From Leucobacter aridicollis (GTDB lineage Bacteria; Actinomycetota; Actinomycetes; Actinomycetales; Microbacteriaceae): a DNA stretch of 64,000 nt. The position numbers were made by a program, and so were the translations under genes. The stretch lies in assembly GCF_024399335.1 (NCBI RefSeq), contig NZ_CP075339.1, forward strand, positions 3,540,183-3,604,182, in the 5' to 3' direction. Positions 24,501 through 34,949 of the stretch are shown here, piece after piece; the stretch's first letter is position 1, and every line of letters begins with the position of its first letter. Under the pieces are notes generated by a model. It saw nothing but the letters and a program-made list of their open reading frames with translations. It was not told where the DNA came from and did no database searches.

Positions 24501-25517
24501 TTACTGGCGCGCGGCTGCTGTGCGAACGACGCGCGCGTAGTGCATGTCGGTCTGGGCGAGCGCTGAGACGCGAGAGACGATCGGCAGATTCTCCCACCCG
24601 CCCGTCCACGAGAGCTTACCGGCGAGCTGCCAAACGGTCAGACCCGGCTCGGCAGACAGACACTCGGCTGCCTGCCGCGTGCGGGCCTCGTGATGCTCGC
24701 GAATCTCGGCACAGCGCGATCCGAGTGGCGCGAACCGGAAGCCGTGCCCGGGCAACGCCTCTGCTCCGGCGTACGGCGCGAGCTTCTCAAGCGACTCGTA
24801 ATACTCACCCAGCGGATCCGCGGTGCGTTTCCCACCAAGCGCGACTCCGGGATTGATCAGCGGTAGCACGTGGTCTCCCGTGAACACCGCATCGGCGTCT
24901 TCGAGCGCGAGGCAGATGTGGCCAGTAGTGTGGCCGGGCGTGTGAATCACGAAGGCGCGGTAACGTCCGAGGTCAAGCGTGTCTCCGTCGGCGAGCTCGT
25001 CGTCAACGACCACCGTCGCACCGAAATCAGCTCGCGAGTTCGCGATGGCGAGGAGCTGCTCCCGCCATTCCTCGGGCACTCCCCACTCCCCAAGCATGTC
25101 GCCAACATCGTGCCCTGCCGAGAACTGGAGCCCCTCTCGGATCGCCGCTGCTTCGTCAGCGTGCATGCGCACCCGGGCGCCCGATGCCTCACGAATCCGG
25201 TTCGCAAGGCCGGTGTGGTCAAAGTGCAGGTGGGTGAGGGTCACCGTCTCGATATCGGCGAGCTCGCGGTCCAGCGACGCGATCGCCTCGCCAAACGCCG
25301 CCCAGTTCGCGTCGGTGTCGAGCCCTGCGTCGACAACGTGCACCGCACGCGAACCATCGCCAGCGAGGATCGCATAGCTGAACGCGTAAGGGGGCTGCAT
25401 GCCAGGCATATCCAGGGCGATGGCGTGGATCCCTGGACGGACCTCCTCGATCGGCGGAATCGTTCCGGCGCGAAGCGCGTTCCGCTGGTTATCGCTTGTC
25501 GTGCGAACGGGATCCAC
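24501..25517 (-). CDS. MBL-fold metallohydrolase
   Basis: A 338-residue metallo-beta-lactamase-fold enzyme with the metal motif THLHFDHTG, the later histidine and aspartate ligands (HTPGHTTGH; FTGDHVLP) and a C-terminal helical extension (EIREHHEARTRQ) seen in glyoxalase II-like and LACTB2-like hydrolases. AGGAGG lies seven bases before the GTG at 25517, so I prefer this to the ATG at 25523, which is only one base from it. Substrate unknown. It converges with the CDF gene 13 bases away. Confidence 0.88.
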   Translation of the reverse strand: MDPVRTTSDNQRNALRAGTIPPIEEVRPGIHAIALDMPGMQPPYAFSYAILAGDGSRAVHVVDAGLDTDANWAAFGEAIASLDRELADIETVTLTHLHFDHTGLANRIREASGARVRMHADEAAAIREGLQFSAGHDVGDMLGEWGVPEEWREQLLAIANSRADFGATVVVDDELADGDTLDLGRYRAFVIHTPGHTTGHICLALEDADAVFTGDHVLPLINPGVALGGKRTADPLGEYYESLEKLAPYAGAEALPGHGFRFAPLGSRCAEIREHHEARTRQAAECLSAEPGLTVWQLAGKLSWTGGWENLPIVSRVSALAQTDMHYARVVRTAAARQ

Positions 25518-25570
25518 TGCCATACCTCCTGATACGGTGCTGCGTTGTGCGCGAGCGCTGCTCGGCAAGG

Positions 25571-27400
25571 TTAGCGGTTGCTGACCTTGCCGAACAGGTT
25601 CGCGATTGGCGCGACGAGCAGCGGTCGCGTGAGGAACCAGGCGATCGCGATGAGCGCGAGACCTGCCGTGAACATCCAGAACCCGAACCAGCCAGCCCCG
25701 TCATTGCCTGCGTACATATGGTTGAGATTCCGCAGCGCACCCGTCGTGAGTACCAGGAACACGTGGACGATCACGAAGAACACAAAGAACAGCATCGTCG
25801 GGTAGTGCAGCGCCCGCGCAAGCGGAGCCGGGAAGACCTTGTCGAGCTTCTCGTTGTTCTTTGGCCACCACTCGCTCATCCGAAGCCCGGTGAGCGCAGC
25901 AACCGGTGCCGCGATGAACACGATGACGAAGTACATGATCTGCTGTAGCGCGTTGTAGTTCACCCAACCGTTCTCGACAGGCCAATCGAGCGTGAGGTAC
26001 TGCAACATCGCCGATGCCGCGTTCGGGAAGACTTCCCAACTCGTCGGCACAATGCGCGCCCAGTGCCCGGTGACGAACAACAGCACAACAAAGATGATGC
26101 CGTTTGCGAGCCAGAGCAGATCGATGCTCGTGTGCAGCCACAGATGGATCGAGATCTTCTTGCCGCCCTTCTTCGGCGTGAAGAAGGCGTCAGGCTTCTG
26201 CTGATGGCGCACCGTGAGGCCCGTGCGGACAATCAGCACCATGAAGAACAGGTTCAGGTAGTGCGTCCAGCGCGCCCATGCGGGGAAACCCTCGTCGGGT
26301 TCGTACGCCGGATGGTACTCGCCCGGGTACCGCTCAAGGAACTCTGGAACTCCGGGAAGCGTGGTCACGCCGCGTGCTGCAAGCACTATGAGGCCAGCGA
26401 ACGCGACAAGCCCGACAAGGCCCAGCGACCCGAGTTTCACCCACTGCGAGAGCGACCGCGACCCGATCATCTTCGGCTCTCGCACCGGCTTGTCTGGCTT
26501 CGCTGCGGGTGCCGGCGCGGCCTGCTGAGCCGCCGGAGCGGGCGCCGGAGCTGCAGCGGCCGGAGCCTGAGTTGCAGGGGCGGGAGCCTGAGTTGCGGGG
26601 GCGGGAACCGGGGCAGCCGTCGCGGGTGTACCGCTCGCTGCGGCAGGCGCCGGAATAGCTGCGGGCTGAGTGGGGACAGGCGTCTCAGCATGTGGCGGGG
26701 TGGCCGCAGGCGCTGCGGTGGGCACCGGCGCCGCCTGCGCGGCGGCAGACTGGGCGGCTGCGCGCTCGGGCGCGAGGCCCTCTGGCGGCCAAGGGTCGCC
26801 GCCGGCGACGCGAGGCAGCCCGCGGCGAAGCGGGGTGGTACCGAACACGACAGGGGCGGCAGGAGCACCGGCGGCAACCGAAGAGCCTGGAGCCTCGGGT
26901 GGCGCGGCGCTCAGCGCACTCGCGGGCACAGCCGCAACAGCCTCAGCGACTGGCGCTGTTGCTGGTGCGGCAGCCGCTGCAGCGGGCACAGCGCCCGCAG
27001 CAGGACCCGCGGAGGCCGGCACCGCCGTGCCAGCTGGCGCGAGCCCCTCGGGCGGCCACGGTTCTCCCCCGGCGACGCGGGGAAGTCCGCGGCGGAGCGG
27101 TACGGAGCTCAGCGCCGTTGCCGTTCCCGTAGCCGCGGAAGCCGCAGCGGGCGCGGGGGTCGCGAGGTCGGCCGGAGCGTCAGCAACTACAGGAGCCACC
27201 GCCTCGGCGGCCTCGACTGGGGTCGAGGCGTCGCCGGGAGTTTGCGTAGGAGCGGGCTGGGTCGGTGCTGGCTGCGCACCAACTGGCTCGTGCGCGAGCG
27301 CGACGGCTGGCGCACCTGCCAGCGCCCCGGTGGGCGGCCAGGGCTCGCCCCCTGGGACGCGGGGCAACCCGCTCCGTATCGTCTGGGAGTAGCTCGCCAT
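25571..27400 (-). CDS. Cytochrome b561/b6-domain membrane protein with Pro/Ala-rich N-terminal tail
   Basis: A 609-residue protein in two parts. Residues 1-310 are a low-complexity Ala/Pro-rich tail containing three copies of a motif GLPRVxGGEPWPP (starting near residues 11, 105 and 194). Residues from about 312 are a cytochrome b561-like membrane domain of four to six segments with candidate heme-ligand histidines ([42 protein letters not shown]). It follows etfB and etfA on the same strand with a five-base gap, so it probably accepts electrons from the ETF and passes them to quinone or another carrier. The tail motif may be a docking peptide; that is inference. Confidence 0.8.
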   Translation of the reverse strand: MASYSQTIRSGLPRVPGGEPWPPTGALAGAPAVALAHEPVGAQPAPTQPAPTQTPGDASTPVEAAEAVAPVVADAPADLATPAPAAASAATGTATALSSVPLRRGLPRVAGGEPWPPEGLAPAGTAVPASAGPAAGAVPAAAAAAPATAPVAEAVAAVPASALSAAPPEAPGSSVAAGAPAAPVVFGTTPLRRGLPRVAGGDPWPPEGLAPERAAAQSAAAQAAPVPTAAPAATPPHAETPVPTQPAAIPAPAAASGTPATAAPVPAPATQAPAPATQAPAAAAPAPAPAAQQAAPAPAAKPDKPVREPKMIGSRSLSQWVKLGSLGLVGLVAFAGLIVLAARGVTTLPGVPEFLERYPGEYHPAYEPDEGFPAWARWTHYLNLFFMVLIVRTGLTVRHQQKPDAFFTPKKGGKKISIHLWLHTSIDLLWLANGIIFVVLLFVTGHWARIVPTSWEVFPNAASAMLQYLTLDWPVENGWVNYNALQQIMYFVIVFIAAPVAALTGLRMSEWWPKNNEKLDKVFPAPLARALHYPTMLFFVFFVIVHVFLVLTTGALRNLNHMYAGNDGAGWFGFWMFTAGLALIAIAWFLTRPLLVAPIANLFGKVSNR

Positions 27401-27405
27401 CGCTG

Positions 27406-28374
27406 CTACTGCCTAGCTTCGAGGGCTGCGAGGAGCTGTGGCACGACAGTGAACACGTCGCCGACAACGCCGAAGTCGGCGACGTCGAAGATCGGCGCAT
27501 CGCCGTCTTTGTTGATCGCGACGATGTTTTTTGCTGTCTGCATTCCCGCGCGGTGCTGGATCGCGCCCGAGATGCCGAGGGCGATGTACAACTGAGGGGA
27601 GACCGAGACGCCTGTCTGTCCGACCTGGTACGAGCTGGGAACGAAGCCCGCGTCGACTGCAGCGCGGGAAGCGCCGACAGCTGCGCCGAGGGCGTCAGCG
27701 AGCTGCGCGACGAGCTCGAACTGCTCTTTCGAGCCGAGTCCGCGGCCACCGGAGACCACCCGAGCCGCTCCGCGGAGTTCGGGACGCGAAGAAACCTCGG
27801 TCACGGCTTCGAACGAGTCAATGCGCGCAGCGGGTGCGCCCGAGTCGGTCACTGTGAGTGGCTCGGCTGATGCTGTCTGAGCCTCGGCGCGCGCGTCGAC
27901 GGCGCCCTGCCGGATTGTGACAACGGGTGCGCCGAACGTCGGCGCCGACGTGACGTTGTACGCGCCGCCGTAGACCGAGTGCTGTGCGACGACTCCGAGA
28001 TCGTCTCGCGCGACACCGACAGCGTCGACCGCAAGAGCAGACTTGCTTCGCACAGCGAACCGGGCCGCGGTGTCGCGACCGTTCACGGAGTTCGAGACCA
28101 GCACGGCGTCTGGTTCAACGAGGGCAGCGGCGGCCTGGAGCGCGTCGACGGCAAACGTGCCGAGCGTCGCGGTATCAGTCGGTGTCGCGACGAGCACCCG
28201 CGTTGCACCGAGTGCAGCCGCATCGGCGGCGAGCGCCTCGGGGCCAACCACGAGCGCGACGGGTGTACCCGCCTGCGAAGCAGCACCGAGCAGGCCTGCG
28301 GCGGCGTCCTCAAGGCCGCCAGATGCTTGCGGTTCGAGGACGACAAGGATCGAGTCCTGTGCAAATTCAGCCAT
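27406..28374 (-). CDS. etfA: Electron transfer flavoprotein subunit alpha
   Basis: A 322-residue ETF alpha subunit. The C-terminal FAD domain contains the signature segment around [20 protein letters not shown], then [25 protein letters not shown], close to the PROSITE ETF-alpha pattern. The ATG at 28374 has AGGGA about ten bases upstream; an in-frame ATG farther up lies beyond the start of homology. Forms a heterodimer with the beta subunit encoded upstream and shuttles electrons from acyl-CoA or other dehydrogenases. Confidence 0.93.
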   Translation of the reverse strand: MAEFAQDSILVVLEPQASGGLEDAAAGLLGAASQAGTPVALVVGPEALAADAAALGATRVLVATPTDTATLGTFAVDALQAAAALVEPDAVLVSNSVNGRDTAARFAVRSKSALAVDAVGVARDDLGVVAQHSVYGGAYNVTSAPTFGAPVVTIRQGAVDARAEAQTASAEPLTVTDSGAPAARIDSFEAVTEVSSRPELRGAARVVSGGRGLGSKEQFELVAQLADALGAAVGASRAAVDAGFVPSSYQVGQTGVSVSPQLYIALGISGAIQHRAGMQTAKNIVAINKDGDAPIFDVADFGVVGDVFTVVPQLLAALEARQ

Positions 28375-28393
28375 GATCTGTTTCCCTTCGTCC

Positions 28394-29170
28394 CTATACC
28401 AGTCGGTTCTCGATGAGATAGTTGGCGAGCTGTGTGCCTGCATCGCCCTCATCAACGATCTTCACGCCCGCGGCTCGGGCAGGCTTCTCGGCTACGGCGG
28501 TCATGATCGAGCGTGCCGCAGCCGGATCTTCGGCGTCGACGCCAAGATCCGCGAGCGAGACAACCTCGAGCGGCTTCTTCTTCGCGGCCATGATGCCCTT
28601 GAAGTTTGCGAAGCGCGCCTCTGGCAGCGCCTCGGTGATCGAGATCACGGCCGGCAAATCGGCGGAAACTTTCTGCAGCCCGCCATCAACAGGGCGTACG
28701 CCCGAAACTGCGGAGGCTGAGATCGCCACCTCGCTCAGGCCAGTGAGGCCCGGCACGCGCAGGTGTTCAGCGAGCATCGCGGGGATAGCGCCGCCCGAGC
28801 CGTCAGTTGAAGCGTTGCCAGCGATGACGAGGTCGAAACCCGCACGAGTGATCGCTTTCGCGAGCACCTCTGCGGTCAAGCCGAGGTCAGCCCCGAGCAA
28901 CGCTTCGTCGACGACGTGCACCGCCGAGTGCGCGCCCATGCCGAGCGCTTTGCGGATCGAGCCGCTCGCCCCTTCGGGTGCGAGCGTCAGCACGACGACC
29001 TCGGTACCTTCGTTCGCGTCGGCGAAAGAGAGTGCCGCCTCAAGCGCGCGCTCGCCGATCTCGTCAAGAACGGTGTCGGAGGCTGCACGGTCTGCGATTC
29101 CGGTTTCAAGGTTCAGTTTGCGATCCCCGTATGTATCGGGAACCTCCTTGACCAGCACGACAATCTTCAT
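28394..29170 (-). CDS. etfB: Electron transfer flavoprotein subunit beta
   Basis: A 258-residue ETF beta subunit starting [13 protein letters not shown]. The AMP-binding region is seen in [23 protein letters not shown] and the recognition loop region in [25 protein letters not shown] lies five to six bases before the ATG. It heads the etfB-etfA-cytochrome operon. Confidence 0.94.
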   Translation of the reverse strand: MKIVVLVKEVPDTYGDRKLNLETGIADRAASDTVLDEIGERALEAALSFADANEGTEVVVLTLAPEGASGSIRKALGMGAHSAVHVVDEALLGADLGLTAEVLAKAITRAGFDLVIAGNASTDGSGGAIPAMLAEHLRVPGLTGLSEVAISASAVSGVRPVDGGLQKVSADLPAVISITEALPEARFANFKGIMAAKKKPLEVVSLADLGVDAEDPAAARSIMTAVAEKPARAAGVKIVDEGDAGTQLANYLIENRLV

Positions 29171-29355
29171 CGATTCTCCTTAACTCGGCCTCGCGGCCTG
29201 AGATCTCGTTCGGGCCGCTGCGCCGCCCAGCGCCCGGGTAGAGCGCGTGATTTCCTCGTAAACGCATCATACGTGAGGGAATGCCTCAAAGTGGAAATTG
29301 TTGCGCGACCCACCTGATTCGCCCCTCGCACAGCCGGTTGGGCTGTGGTGTTCTG

Positions 29356-30552
29356 CTAGCCCCGCTCCTCCGGGCGCTCCGCCGCGGCGAGGGCCTCAGC
29401 GTCGGCGACGTATCCGTCTATGTGGCGCTCGTCGACACCGTTGTAGGCCGACAGTGGGCGGATGAGCGCGTTCGACGCCGTCTGCTCCATGATGTGCGCG
29501 GTCCAGCCAGTCACGCGCGAGGCGATGAACAGCGGCGTGAACGTGAGGGTGTCGAATCCGATGAGGTTGTACGCGGGGCCCGACGGGTAGTCGAGGTTCG
29601 GGTAGATGCCTTTTCGCGACACGAACTCCCCCTCGAGCGCGTCGTAGAGTGCAGCAACGTCAGGCCGGTCGTAGTGCTCAACGAGCGTGTCGAGCGCGGC
29701 CTTCATCGTCGGCACACGCGAGTCGCCACGCTTGTAGACCCTGTGCCCAAAGCCCATGATCTTTCGCTTTTCGGCGAGCGCCTCGTCGAGCCAAGCGGTG
29801 ACCTTCTCGGCCTCGCCGATCTCGTCGAAGATATGCATCACTGCCTCGTTTGCGCCGCCGTGGAGCGGCCCCTTCAACGCTCCGATCGCGCCGACGACCG
29901 CCGAGTAGAGGTCAGACAGCGTCGAGGTAATGACGCGCGCAGTGAAGGTTGAGGCGTTGAACGAGTGCTCGGCGTACAGGGTCATCGAGCGGTTGAACGC
30001 ATCGACGACGACCTCGTCAGCTTCCTCTCCGAAGGTCATCCATAGGAAGTTCGCCGCGTAGTCGAGGTCGTCGCGTGGCTCCACGAGTTCCTCACCCCGT
30101 CGGCGCCGCTGGCCGTAGGCGACGATCGCGGGCAGCGCAGCGTAGAGCCTCACGCTCCTGGCCAGGTTCTCTTCGGGGCTGCCTGCAGCGTCAAGCACAG
30201 ATCCTGACCCCGACACGTCGGATGCGCCGATGACGCTGACCGCCGTACGCACCTCGTCCATCGGGTGCGCCGCAAGCGGCAGCAGATCGATCGCTGCCTT
30301 GACGTTGGCGGCGAGCGCTCGGTGCTTGCGCTCCTCCGCCCGCAACTCGGCAAGCTGAGCATCGCTCGGCAGCTCGCCGTTCCAGAGCAGGTACGCGACG
30401 GCCTCAAATGGCTGCGTAGCCGCGAGCTCCTGCACGGGATAGCCCCGATACAGCAGGCTATTGCTCTCTGGGTTGACCTTCGAAATCGCCGTGAAATCGG
30501 CGACGACCCCGGCGAGGCCCTTCTGAATCTGTGCTGCCTGGTTCTCAGTCAC
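29356..30552 (-). CDS. prpC: 2-methylcitrate synthase / citrate synthase
   Basis: A 398-residue citrate synthase family enzyme. The signature GFGHRVYKRGDSR with the active-site His is present, as are LHGGANEAVM and the N-terminal lid region. Its place after prpD and prpB identifies it as 2-methylcitrate synthase, condensing propionyl-CoA with oxaloacetate; many actinobacterial members also accept acetyl-CoA. GGAG lies six bases before the GTG start. Confidence 0.92.
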   Translation of the reverse strand: MTENQAAQIQKGLAGVVADFTAISKVNPESNSLLYRGYPVQELAATQPFEAVAYLLWNGELPSDAQLAELRAEERKHRALAANVKAAIDLLPLAAHPMDEVRTAVSVIGASDVSGSGSVLDAAGSPEENLARSVRLYAALPAIVAYGQRRRRGEELVEPRDDLDYAANFLWMTFGEEADEVVVDAFNRSMTLYAEHSFNASTFTARVITSTLSDLYSAVVGAIGALKGPLHGGANEAVMHIFDEIGEAEKVTAWLDEALAEKRKIMGFGHRVYKRGDSRVPTMKAALDTLVEHYDRPDVAALYDALEGEFVSRKGIYPNLDYPSGPAYNLIGFDTLTFTPLFIASRVTGWTAHIMEQTASNALIRPLSAYNGVDERHIDGYVADAEALAAAERPEERG

Positions 30553-30596
30553 GGTAAGCTCCTTCGCTTGTGCTGCTGCGGGCGGTGAGAGCGCGG

Positions 30597-31508
30597 CTAG
30601 CGCTCCACCTCGAAATTGAACACGCTGGTGTCGAAGTGGTTGTACCCCTCGTAGTCAACCAGGTCGTAGAGGTCAGCGCGATGCTGCATCTCATCGAGCT
30701 TGGACTTCAGCGAGCCCTCCTCGATGATCGTGTCGAGCGCGCGGCCCGTCGCCCCCATCGAGATGCGGAGCATCGACACTGGCCAAATCACGATGTTCAT
30801 GCCGACGTCGGCGAGCTGCTGCGTTGTGAATAGCTCGCTCTTGCCGAACTCAGTCATGTTCGCGAGCAGCGGCACGTCGACCGCGCCGCGGATCGCTTCG
30901 AACTCCTCGAGCGTGCGCATCGCCTCGGGGAAGATCGCGTCGGCGCCGGCGTCAACGAGCGCCTTCGCGCGATCCTTCGCGAGCTCGAGGCCGTGCGGGC
31001 CGTCGGCGGTCGCGCGAATGTCGGTGCGCGCCATGATGAGGAAGTTCTCGTCGCGCCTCGCGTCGCGCGCCGCGCGGATGCGCTTGGTCGCGGTGCCCTC
31101 GTCAACGACTGCCTTGCCATCGAGATGGCCGCAGCGCTTCGGGTTGATCTGATCCTCGATGTGCGCGCCTGCGAGGCCCGCGTTCTCGAGCTCCTGGATC
31201 GTGCGGGCGACGTTCATCGGCTCGCCGAAGCCGGTGTCTGCGTCGATGATCGCCGGCAGATCCGTCATCCGCGCGATCTGCTCGCCGCGGCCGGCGACCT
31301 CGGTGAGCGTCGTGAGGCCAATGTCGGGCAGGCCAAGATCAGCGGCGAGCACTGCGCCCGAGATGTAGACTCCCTCGAACCCCTTCTGCTCGATCATGCG
31401 GGCTGACAGCGGGTTGAACGCGCCTGGAAAGCGCAGCAGCTCCCCCGTAGCGAGCCGCTCGCGGAACAACCGGCGCTTCTCGGCCGGCGGTGTCTTGGAG
31501 TACAGCAT
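30597..31508 (-). CDS. prpB: 2-methylisocitrate lyase
   Basis: A 303-residue lyase of the isocitrate lyase/PEP mutase superfamily. The active-site motif KRCGHLDGK (Cys as catalytic residue) and IDADTGFGEP and HIEDQ are intact. It splits 2-methylisocitrate into pyruvate and succinate. The ATG at 31508 overlaps the prpD stop by one base (TAATG); the longer upstream reading frame lies within prpD and is not part of the protein. Confidence 0.93.
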   Translation of the reverse strand: MLYSKTPPAEKRRLFRERLATGELLRFPGAFNPLSARMIEQKGFEGVYISGAVLAADLGLPDIGLTTLTEVAGRGEQIARMTDLPAIIDADTGFGEPMNVARTIQELENAGLAGAHIEDQINPKRCGHLDGKAVVDEGTATKRIRAARDARRDENFLIMARTDIRATADGPHGLELAKDRAKALVDAGADAIFPEAMRTLEEFEAIRGAVDVPLLANMTEFGKSELFTTQQLADVGMNIVIWPVSMLRISMGATGRALDTIIEEGSLKSKLDEMQHRADLYDLVDYEGYNHFDTSVFNFEVER

Positions 31509-33031
31509 TAGAAGAGTCCCTTCGGGGCGGAGGCGAGGTCGATGACGCCTGCCTTCGCAACGATGTTCAGCTCGCGCACCTCGTCGGCCGAGAGCTCGGG
31601 CAGGCGCTGCACGAGATCGAGGAATCGCTCGATCTCGGCGGGCTCGAGCACGGGCTCGGCCAGCAGACGGAACTTCGCGATGTAGTTGTCGCGGGCGAAC
31701 GGTCGCGCGCCGAGCGGGTGCGCGTCTGCGACAGCGATCTCGTCGACAATCTTTGTGCCGTCGGCGAGCTCGATCTCGACGCGGCCGCCGAACGCCTTCT
31801 CGTCGGGATCCTCGGAGTGGTAGCGGCGCGTCCACTCGGCGTCCTCGGCCGTAGTGATCTTGTTCCACAGCTCGACGGTGTCGGCGCGGTGTGCGCGCTC
31901 CGGGGTGTACGAGTCGACGTGGTGCCAGCCGCCATCCTGCAGCGCGACCGCGAAGATGTACGGGATCGAGTGGTCGAGTGTTTCACGTGAAGCATTCGGG
32001 TCGTACTTCTGCGGGTCGTTCGCGCCCGAGCCGATGACGTAGTGCGTGTGGTGGCTCGTGTGCAGCACGACGCTCTTCACGTTCGCGACGTCGAGCAGCT
32101 CCGGGTGCTCGCCGTGCAGCTTGCGGGCGAGGTCGATCCAGGCCTGCGCCTGGTACTCGGCCGAGTGCTCCTTTGTATAGCTGTCGAGGATCGCCCGCTT
32201 CGGCTCACCCTTCGCAGGCAGCGGCACGGCGTACTTCGCGTCGGGGCCGTCAAGCATCCAGGCGATAACACCGTCCTCGCCTTCGTAGATCGGGCTCGGC
32301 GAGGTCTGACCGCGCATCGCGCGATCCACCGCCTCAACCGCCATCTTGCCGGCGAACGCGGGAGCGTGCGCCTTCCAGGTCGAAATCTCGCCCTTGCGCG
32401 ACTGACGCGTCGCGGTGGTCGTGTGCAGGCCCTGGGCTACAGCCTGGTAAATCGTCTCGGTGTCGAGGCCGAGCAGCGTGCCGATGCCGGCGGCGGCCGA
32501 CGGGCCGATGTGCGCGACGTGGTCGATCTTATGCTTGTGCAGGCAGATCGCGCGCACGAGGTCCATCTGGATCTCGTAGCCGGTTGCGATCGCACGAACG
32601 AGCGCTCGGCCGTCCTTGCCAACGTGCTGCGCGACAGCGAGGATCGGCGGGATATTGTCGCCTGGGTGCGAGTACTCGGCCGCGAGGAACGTGTCGTGGT
32701 AGTCGAGCTCGCGCACTGCAACGCCATTCGCCCAGGCCGCCCACTCGGGGCTCGTGCGCTCGGCGTCAAGGCCGAACACCGAGGCCCCCTTGCCGCCTGT
32801 GGAGACAGGGTGGCTGAGCGCCTGCGCACGGGAGGCGACGATGGGGCCGCGCGTGAGCGAAGCTGCGGCGACCGAGGCGTTGTCGATGATGCGGTTGATG
32901 ATCATGTCGAGCACGTCGGCGTCGACCTCGACGGGGTCGACGGCGACCTCGGCGATCTTCCAAGCGAGCTGGTCTTCACGCTCAAGCGTCTCTTCGCTCT
33001 TGTATACGCGAACGTTGTGAATGACAGTCAT
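31508..33031 (-). CDS. prpD: 2-methylcitrate dehydratase (MmgE/PrpD family)
   Basis: A 507-residue MmgE/PrpD protein ([16 protein letters not shown] at the N-terminus; [19 protein letters not shown] and [16 protein letters not shown] inside). It dehydrates 2-methylcitrate. AGGGA lies about nine bases before the ATG. The ATG overlaps the stop of the upstream GntR gene (ATGA), coupling regulator and enzymes. A parS-like site lies inside the coding region at 31979-31994. Confidence 0.93.
   Translation of the reverse strand: MTVIHNVRVYKSEETLEREDQLAWKIAEVAVDPVEVDADVLDMIINRIIDNASVAAASLTRGPIVASRAQALSHPVSTGGKGASVFGLDAERTSPEWAAWANGVAVRELDYHDTFLAAEYSHPGDNIPPILAVAQHVGKDGRALVRAIATGYEIQMDLVRAICLHKHKIDHVAHIGPSAAAGIGTLLGLDTETIYQAVAQGLHTTTATRQSRKGEISTWKAHAPAFAGKMAVEAVDRAMRGQTSPSPIYEGEDGVIAWMLDGPDAKYAVPLPAKGEPKRAILDSYTKEHSAEYQAQAWIDLARKLHGEHPELLDVANVKSVVLHTSHHTHYVIGSGANDPQKYDPNASRETLDHSIPYIFAVALQDGGWHHVDSYTPERAHRADTVELWNKITTAEDAEWTRRYHSEDPDEKAFGGRVEIELADGTKIVDEIAVADAHPLGARPFARDNYIAKFRLLAEPVLEPAEIERFLDLVQRLPELSADEVRELNIVAKAGVIDLASAPKGLF
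31979..31994. promoter_or_regulatory. parS-like ParB binding site inside prpD
   Basis: TGTTTCACGTGAAGCA matches the universal parS consensus TGTTTCACGTGAAACA at 15 of 16 positions (mismatch at position 14). It lies about 32 kb from the expected dnaA, within the range where chromosomal parS sites cluster around the origin. It is within the prpD coding sequence. Confidence 0.75.
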
Positions 33032-33717
33032 AGTGTTGTCCCTTCAGACGGTGATGCTGTGCTGTGGATGTCGCCACTCACACCGGAGGTACCGAGCGAC
33101 GCAAGAATCGCGGCGAGCGCGTTATGCAGGTGAACGTGTGTGGCGTGGGCCGCGAGCTCGCCGTCGCCGGCTGCGATTGCCCGGGCGATAAGCGTGTGCT
33201 CGGCGACCGAGGCTTGAAGTCTCGCGCGGTTGTCGCGTGCGAGCCGTCGGGCGCGGGCGAGGTGCGTGCGGATCGTGCGGAGCGCACTCGTGAAGTACTG
33301 GTTGTCGACGGCCTCGTCGAGCGCGGCATCGAAGCGGGCGATGAGCTCATAATAGGAATCAGCCGCCACTTCCCCGCTCTCGGGGTGGGCCGCCGCAAAC
33401 GCATCGGCGAGCTCGCCAAACACAGCAGGATCACCCTTCGCGGCCGCAATCCTCGCGGTGTTCTCCTCAAGCGCGCGCCTGACCTCGAACAGTGCCCGGA
33501 TGTCATCGGCTTCAAAGTCGGAGACGACAGTAACGCGCGGCGAGAGCTGGGCGGCGAGCCCATTCGAGATGAGCCTACCAATAGCCTCGCGGGCCGGCGT
33601 ACGGCTCACGCCGAGGCGGGCCGCCTGCTCAACCTCACCGAGAACGGTCCCGGGCGCGAGCGCACCGCGCTGGATCTCCTCAAGGAGGGTCGCATACGCC
33701 CGATCGCTAGCTCGCAC
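33028..33717 (-). CDS. GntR family (FadR subfamily) regulator of the propionate operon
   Basis: A 229-residue regulator: winged helix ([19 protein letters not shown]) and FCD domain. It is the first gene of the prp operon and overlaps prpD (ATGA), so it probably senses a methylcitrate-cycle intermediate. The GTG start has GGAGG about six bases before it. A perfect palindrome at 33807-33828 upstream is the likely autoregulatory operator. Confidence 0.88.
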   Translation of the reverse strand: MRASDRAYATLLEEIQRGALAPGTVLGEVEQAARLGVSRTPAREAIGRLISNGLAAQLSPRVTVVSDFEADDIRALFEVRRALEENTARIAAAKGDPAVFGELADAFAAAHPESGEVAADSYYELIARFDAALDEAVDNQYFTSALRTIRTHLARARRLARDNRARLQASVAEHTLIARAIAAGDGELAAHATHVHLHNALAAILASLGTSGVSGDIHSTASPSEGTTL

Positions 33718-33806
33718 GACTCACCTCCGGTCACGACGCTTCAGTGCCGCCATCAGCTAGCGTATACACTCACGGGAGAAAAAGCGACCCCTGGTTCTCT
33801 TTAGTT

Positions 33807-33828
33807 CCAAGAATGCATACATTCTTGG
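33807..33828. promoter_or_regulatory. Perfect palindrome upstream of the prp operon, candidate GntR operator
   Basis: CCAAGAATG-CATA-CATTCTTGG, a perfect 9-bp inverted repeat with a 4-bp spacer, 90 bases before the GntR start. A second short palindrome GTATAC lies at 33762-33767. In the 232-bp gap between this operon and the solute-binding protein gene nothing else stands out. Confidence 0.6.
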
Positions 33829-33949
33829 CGCGTTGGTTATTGATTGGCAACGGCCCAGCAGCAGCTATCGCTACGGATTGACGTAGTTCAGGCGCCCAAA
33901 CTGCGCCAATCCACAGAGAGCGCGGCGGGGAATGAAGTGTTCGGCCGGG

Positions 33950-34897
33950 TCAGCCGACGAGGCCATTGTCCTTGAGCCAGCCGGCGGCAATCTTCGCGGC
34001 CGGCGCCTGGTCCTGTGCGGACTTCGCTCCGAGCTGCTGCAGGTCCTCTGCGGTCAGCGCCGCGGAGACCTTATCAATGATGGCCGCAGCGTCTGCGTCC
34101 ACCTTGTCGGAGACCACGGGCACCACGTGCGACGCGAGGAACAGCCCCTCCGGATCGGCGAGCACCACGAGGTCGCCGTCCGCGAAAACAGGGTCGGCCG
34201 AGTAGAGATCAACAATCTGCACCTGGCCGTCGCGCAGCGCCTTCACCGTGAGAGGCCCGCCCGAATCTTCAATGGGGGTGAAGGACACATCGACACCGTA
34301 GACGTCCTTGAGTCCTGTCGGACCGTAGGGGCGCTTCTCGAGTTCGGAGTTTCCGCCAAGGGTGAGATTCTCAACGCCAGCGAGGTCACCGATCTCGGTG
34401 AGATCGTGCTGCTTCGCAAACTCACTCGTCACGACATACGAATCCTGGTCGGAGGCCTCGGACTGTGCGAGCAGCCGCAGCCCGTCCGGCAGCGCAGTCT
34501 CGAGGGCGCTGTATACCTCGTCGGCCGAAGTCGCCGTCGCGTCGGCGTCGAGATACTGCAAGAGGTTGCCCGTGTACTCGGGGAACACGTCGATGGACCC
34601 GGCCTCGATCTCGGGCATGTAGACCTCGCGCTGACCGATGCGCAGCTGGCGGTCAACCGTGAACCCGCCGTCTTCGAGTGCTTGCGCGTAGAGTTCGGCG
34701 ACGATCTCGTTGGAGTAGTAGTCCTGCGAGCCGACGACGAGCGTCTGGTTTGCGCCACCGTCGCTCCCGGAGCCCCCGGCCCCCTCCCCCTCGTCGAGCG
34801 GGTCGGCTGCCGCGCACGCGGAAAGCAGTGTCACCCCCGCGAGTGCGAGCGCGGCGAGCGCTCCGATCCGTCGTGGTGTGCGTGATGGTGTGTGCAT
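33950..34897 (-). CDS. OpuB/OpuC-type compatible-solute ABC transporter substrate-binding lipoprotein
   Basis: A 315-residue lipoprotein (lipobox LSAC near residues 25-28) of the OpuAC/ProX fold. Features include VGSQDYYSNEIVAELYAQ, EAGSIDVFPEYTGNLLQY and DLYSADPVFADGDL, typical of OpuCC/OsmF-like glycine betaine or choline binding proteins. It is the last gene of a four-gene operon in the order ATPase, permease, permease, binding protein. Confidence 0.88.
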   Translation of the reverse strand: MHTPSRTPRRIGALAALALAGVTLLSACAAADPLDEGEGAGGSGSDGGANQTLVVGSQDYYSNEIVAELYAQALEDGGFTVDRQLRIGQREVYMPEIEAGSIDVFPEYTGNLLQYLDADATATSADEVYSALETALPDGLRLLAQSEASDQDSYVVTSEFAKQHDLTEIGDLAGVENLTLGGNSELEKRPYGPTGLKDVYGVDVSFTPIEDSGGPLTVKALRDGQVQIVDLYSADPVFADGDLVVLADPEGLFLASHVVPVVSDKVDADAAAIIDKVSAALTAEDLQQLGAKSAQDQAPAAKIAAGWLKDNGLVG

Positions 34898-34949
34898 CTT
34901 CGTCTCCCAATCAGGTTGTTGCAGTTGCGGTGGTGAACTTCGTGGCGGG

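Noticed and set aside
26063..27595. 510-codon open frame antisense to the cytochrome and etfA genes
   Set aside because: Gly/Arg-rich mirror of the Ala/Pro-rich tail on the opposite strand; crosses two real genes.
30597..31868. Longer prpB with about 120 extra N-terminal residues
   Set aside because: The extension lies wholly inside prpD in another frame, is Arg-rich and lacks homology; the ATG at 31508 gives the normal enzyme.
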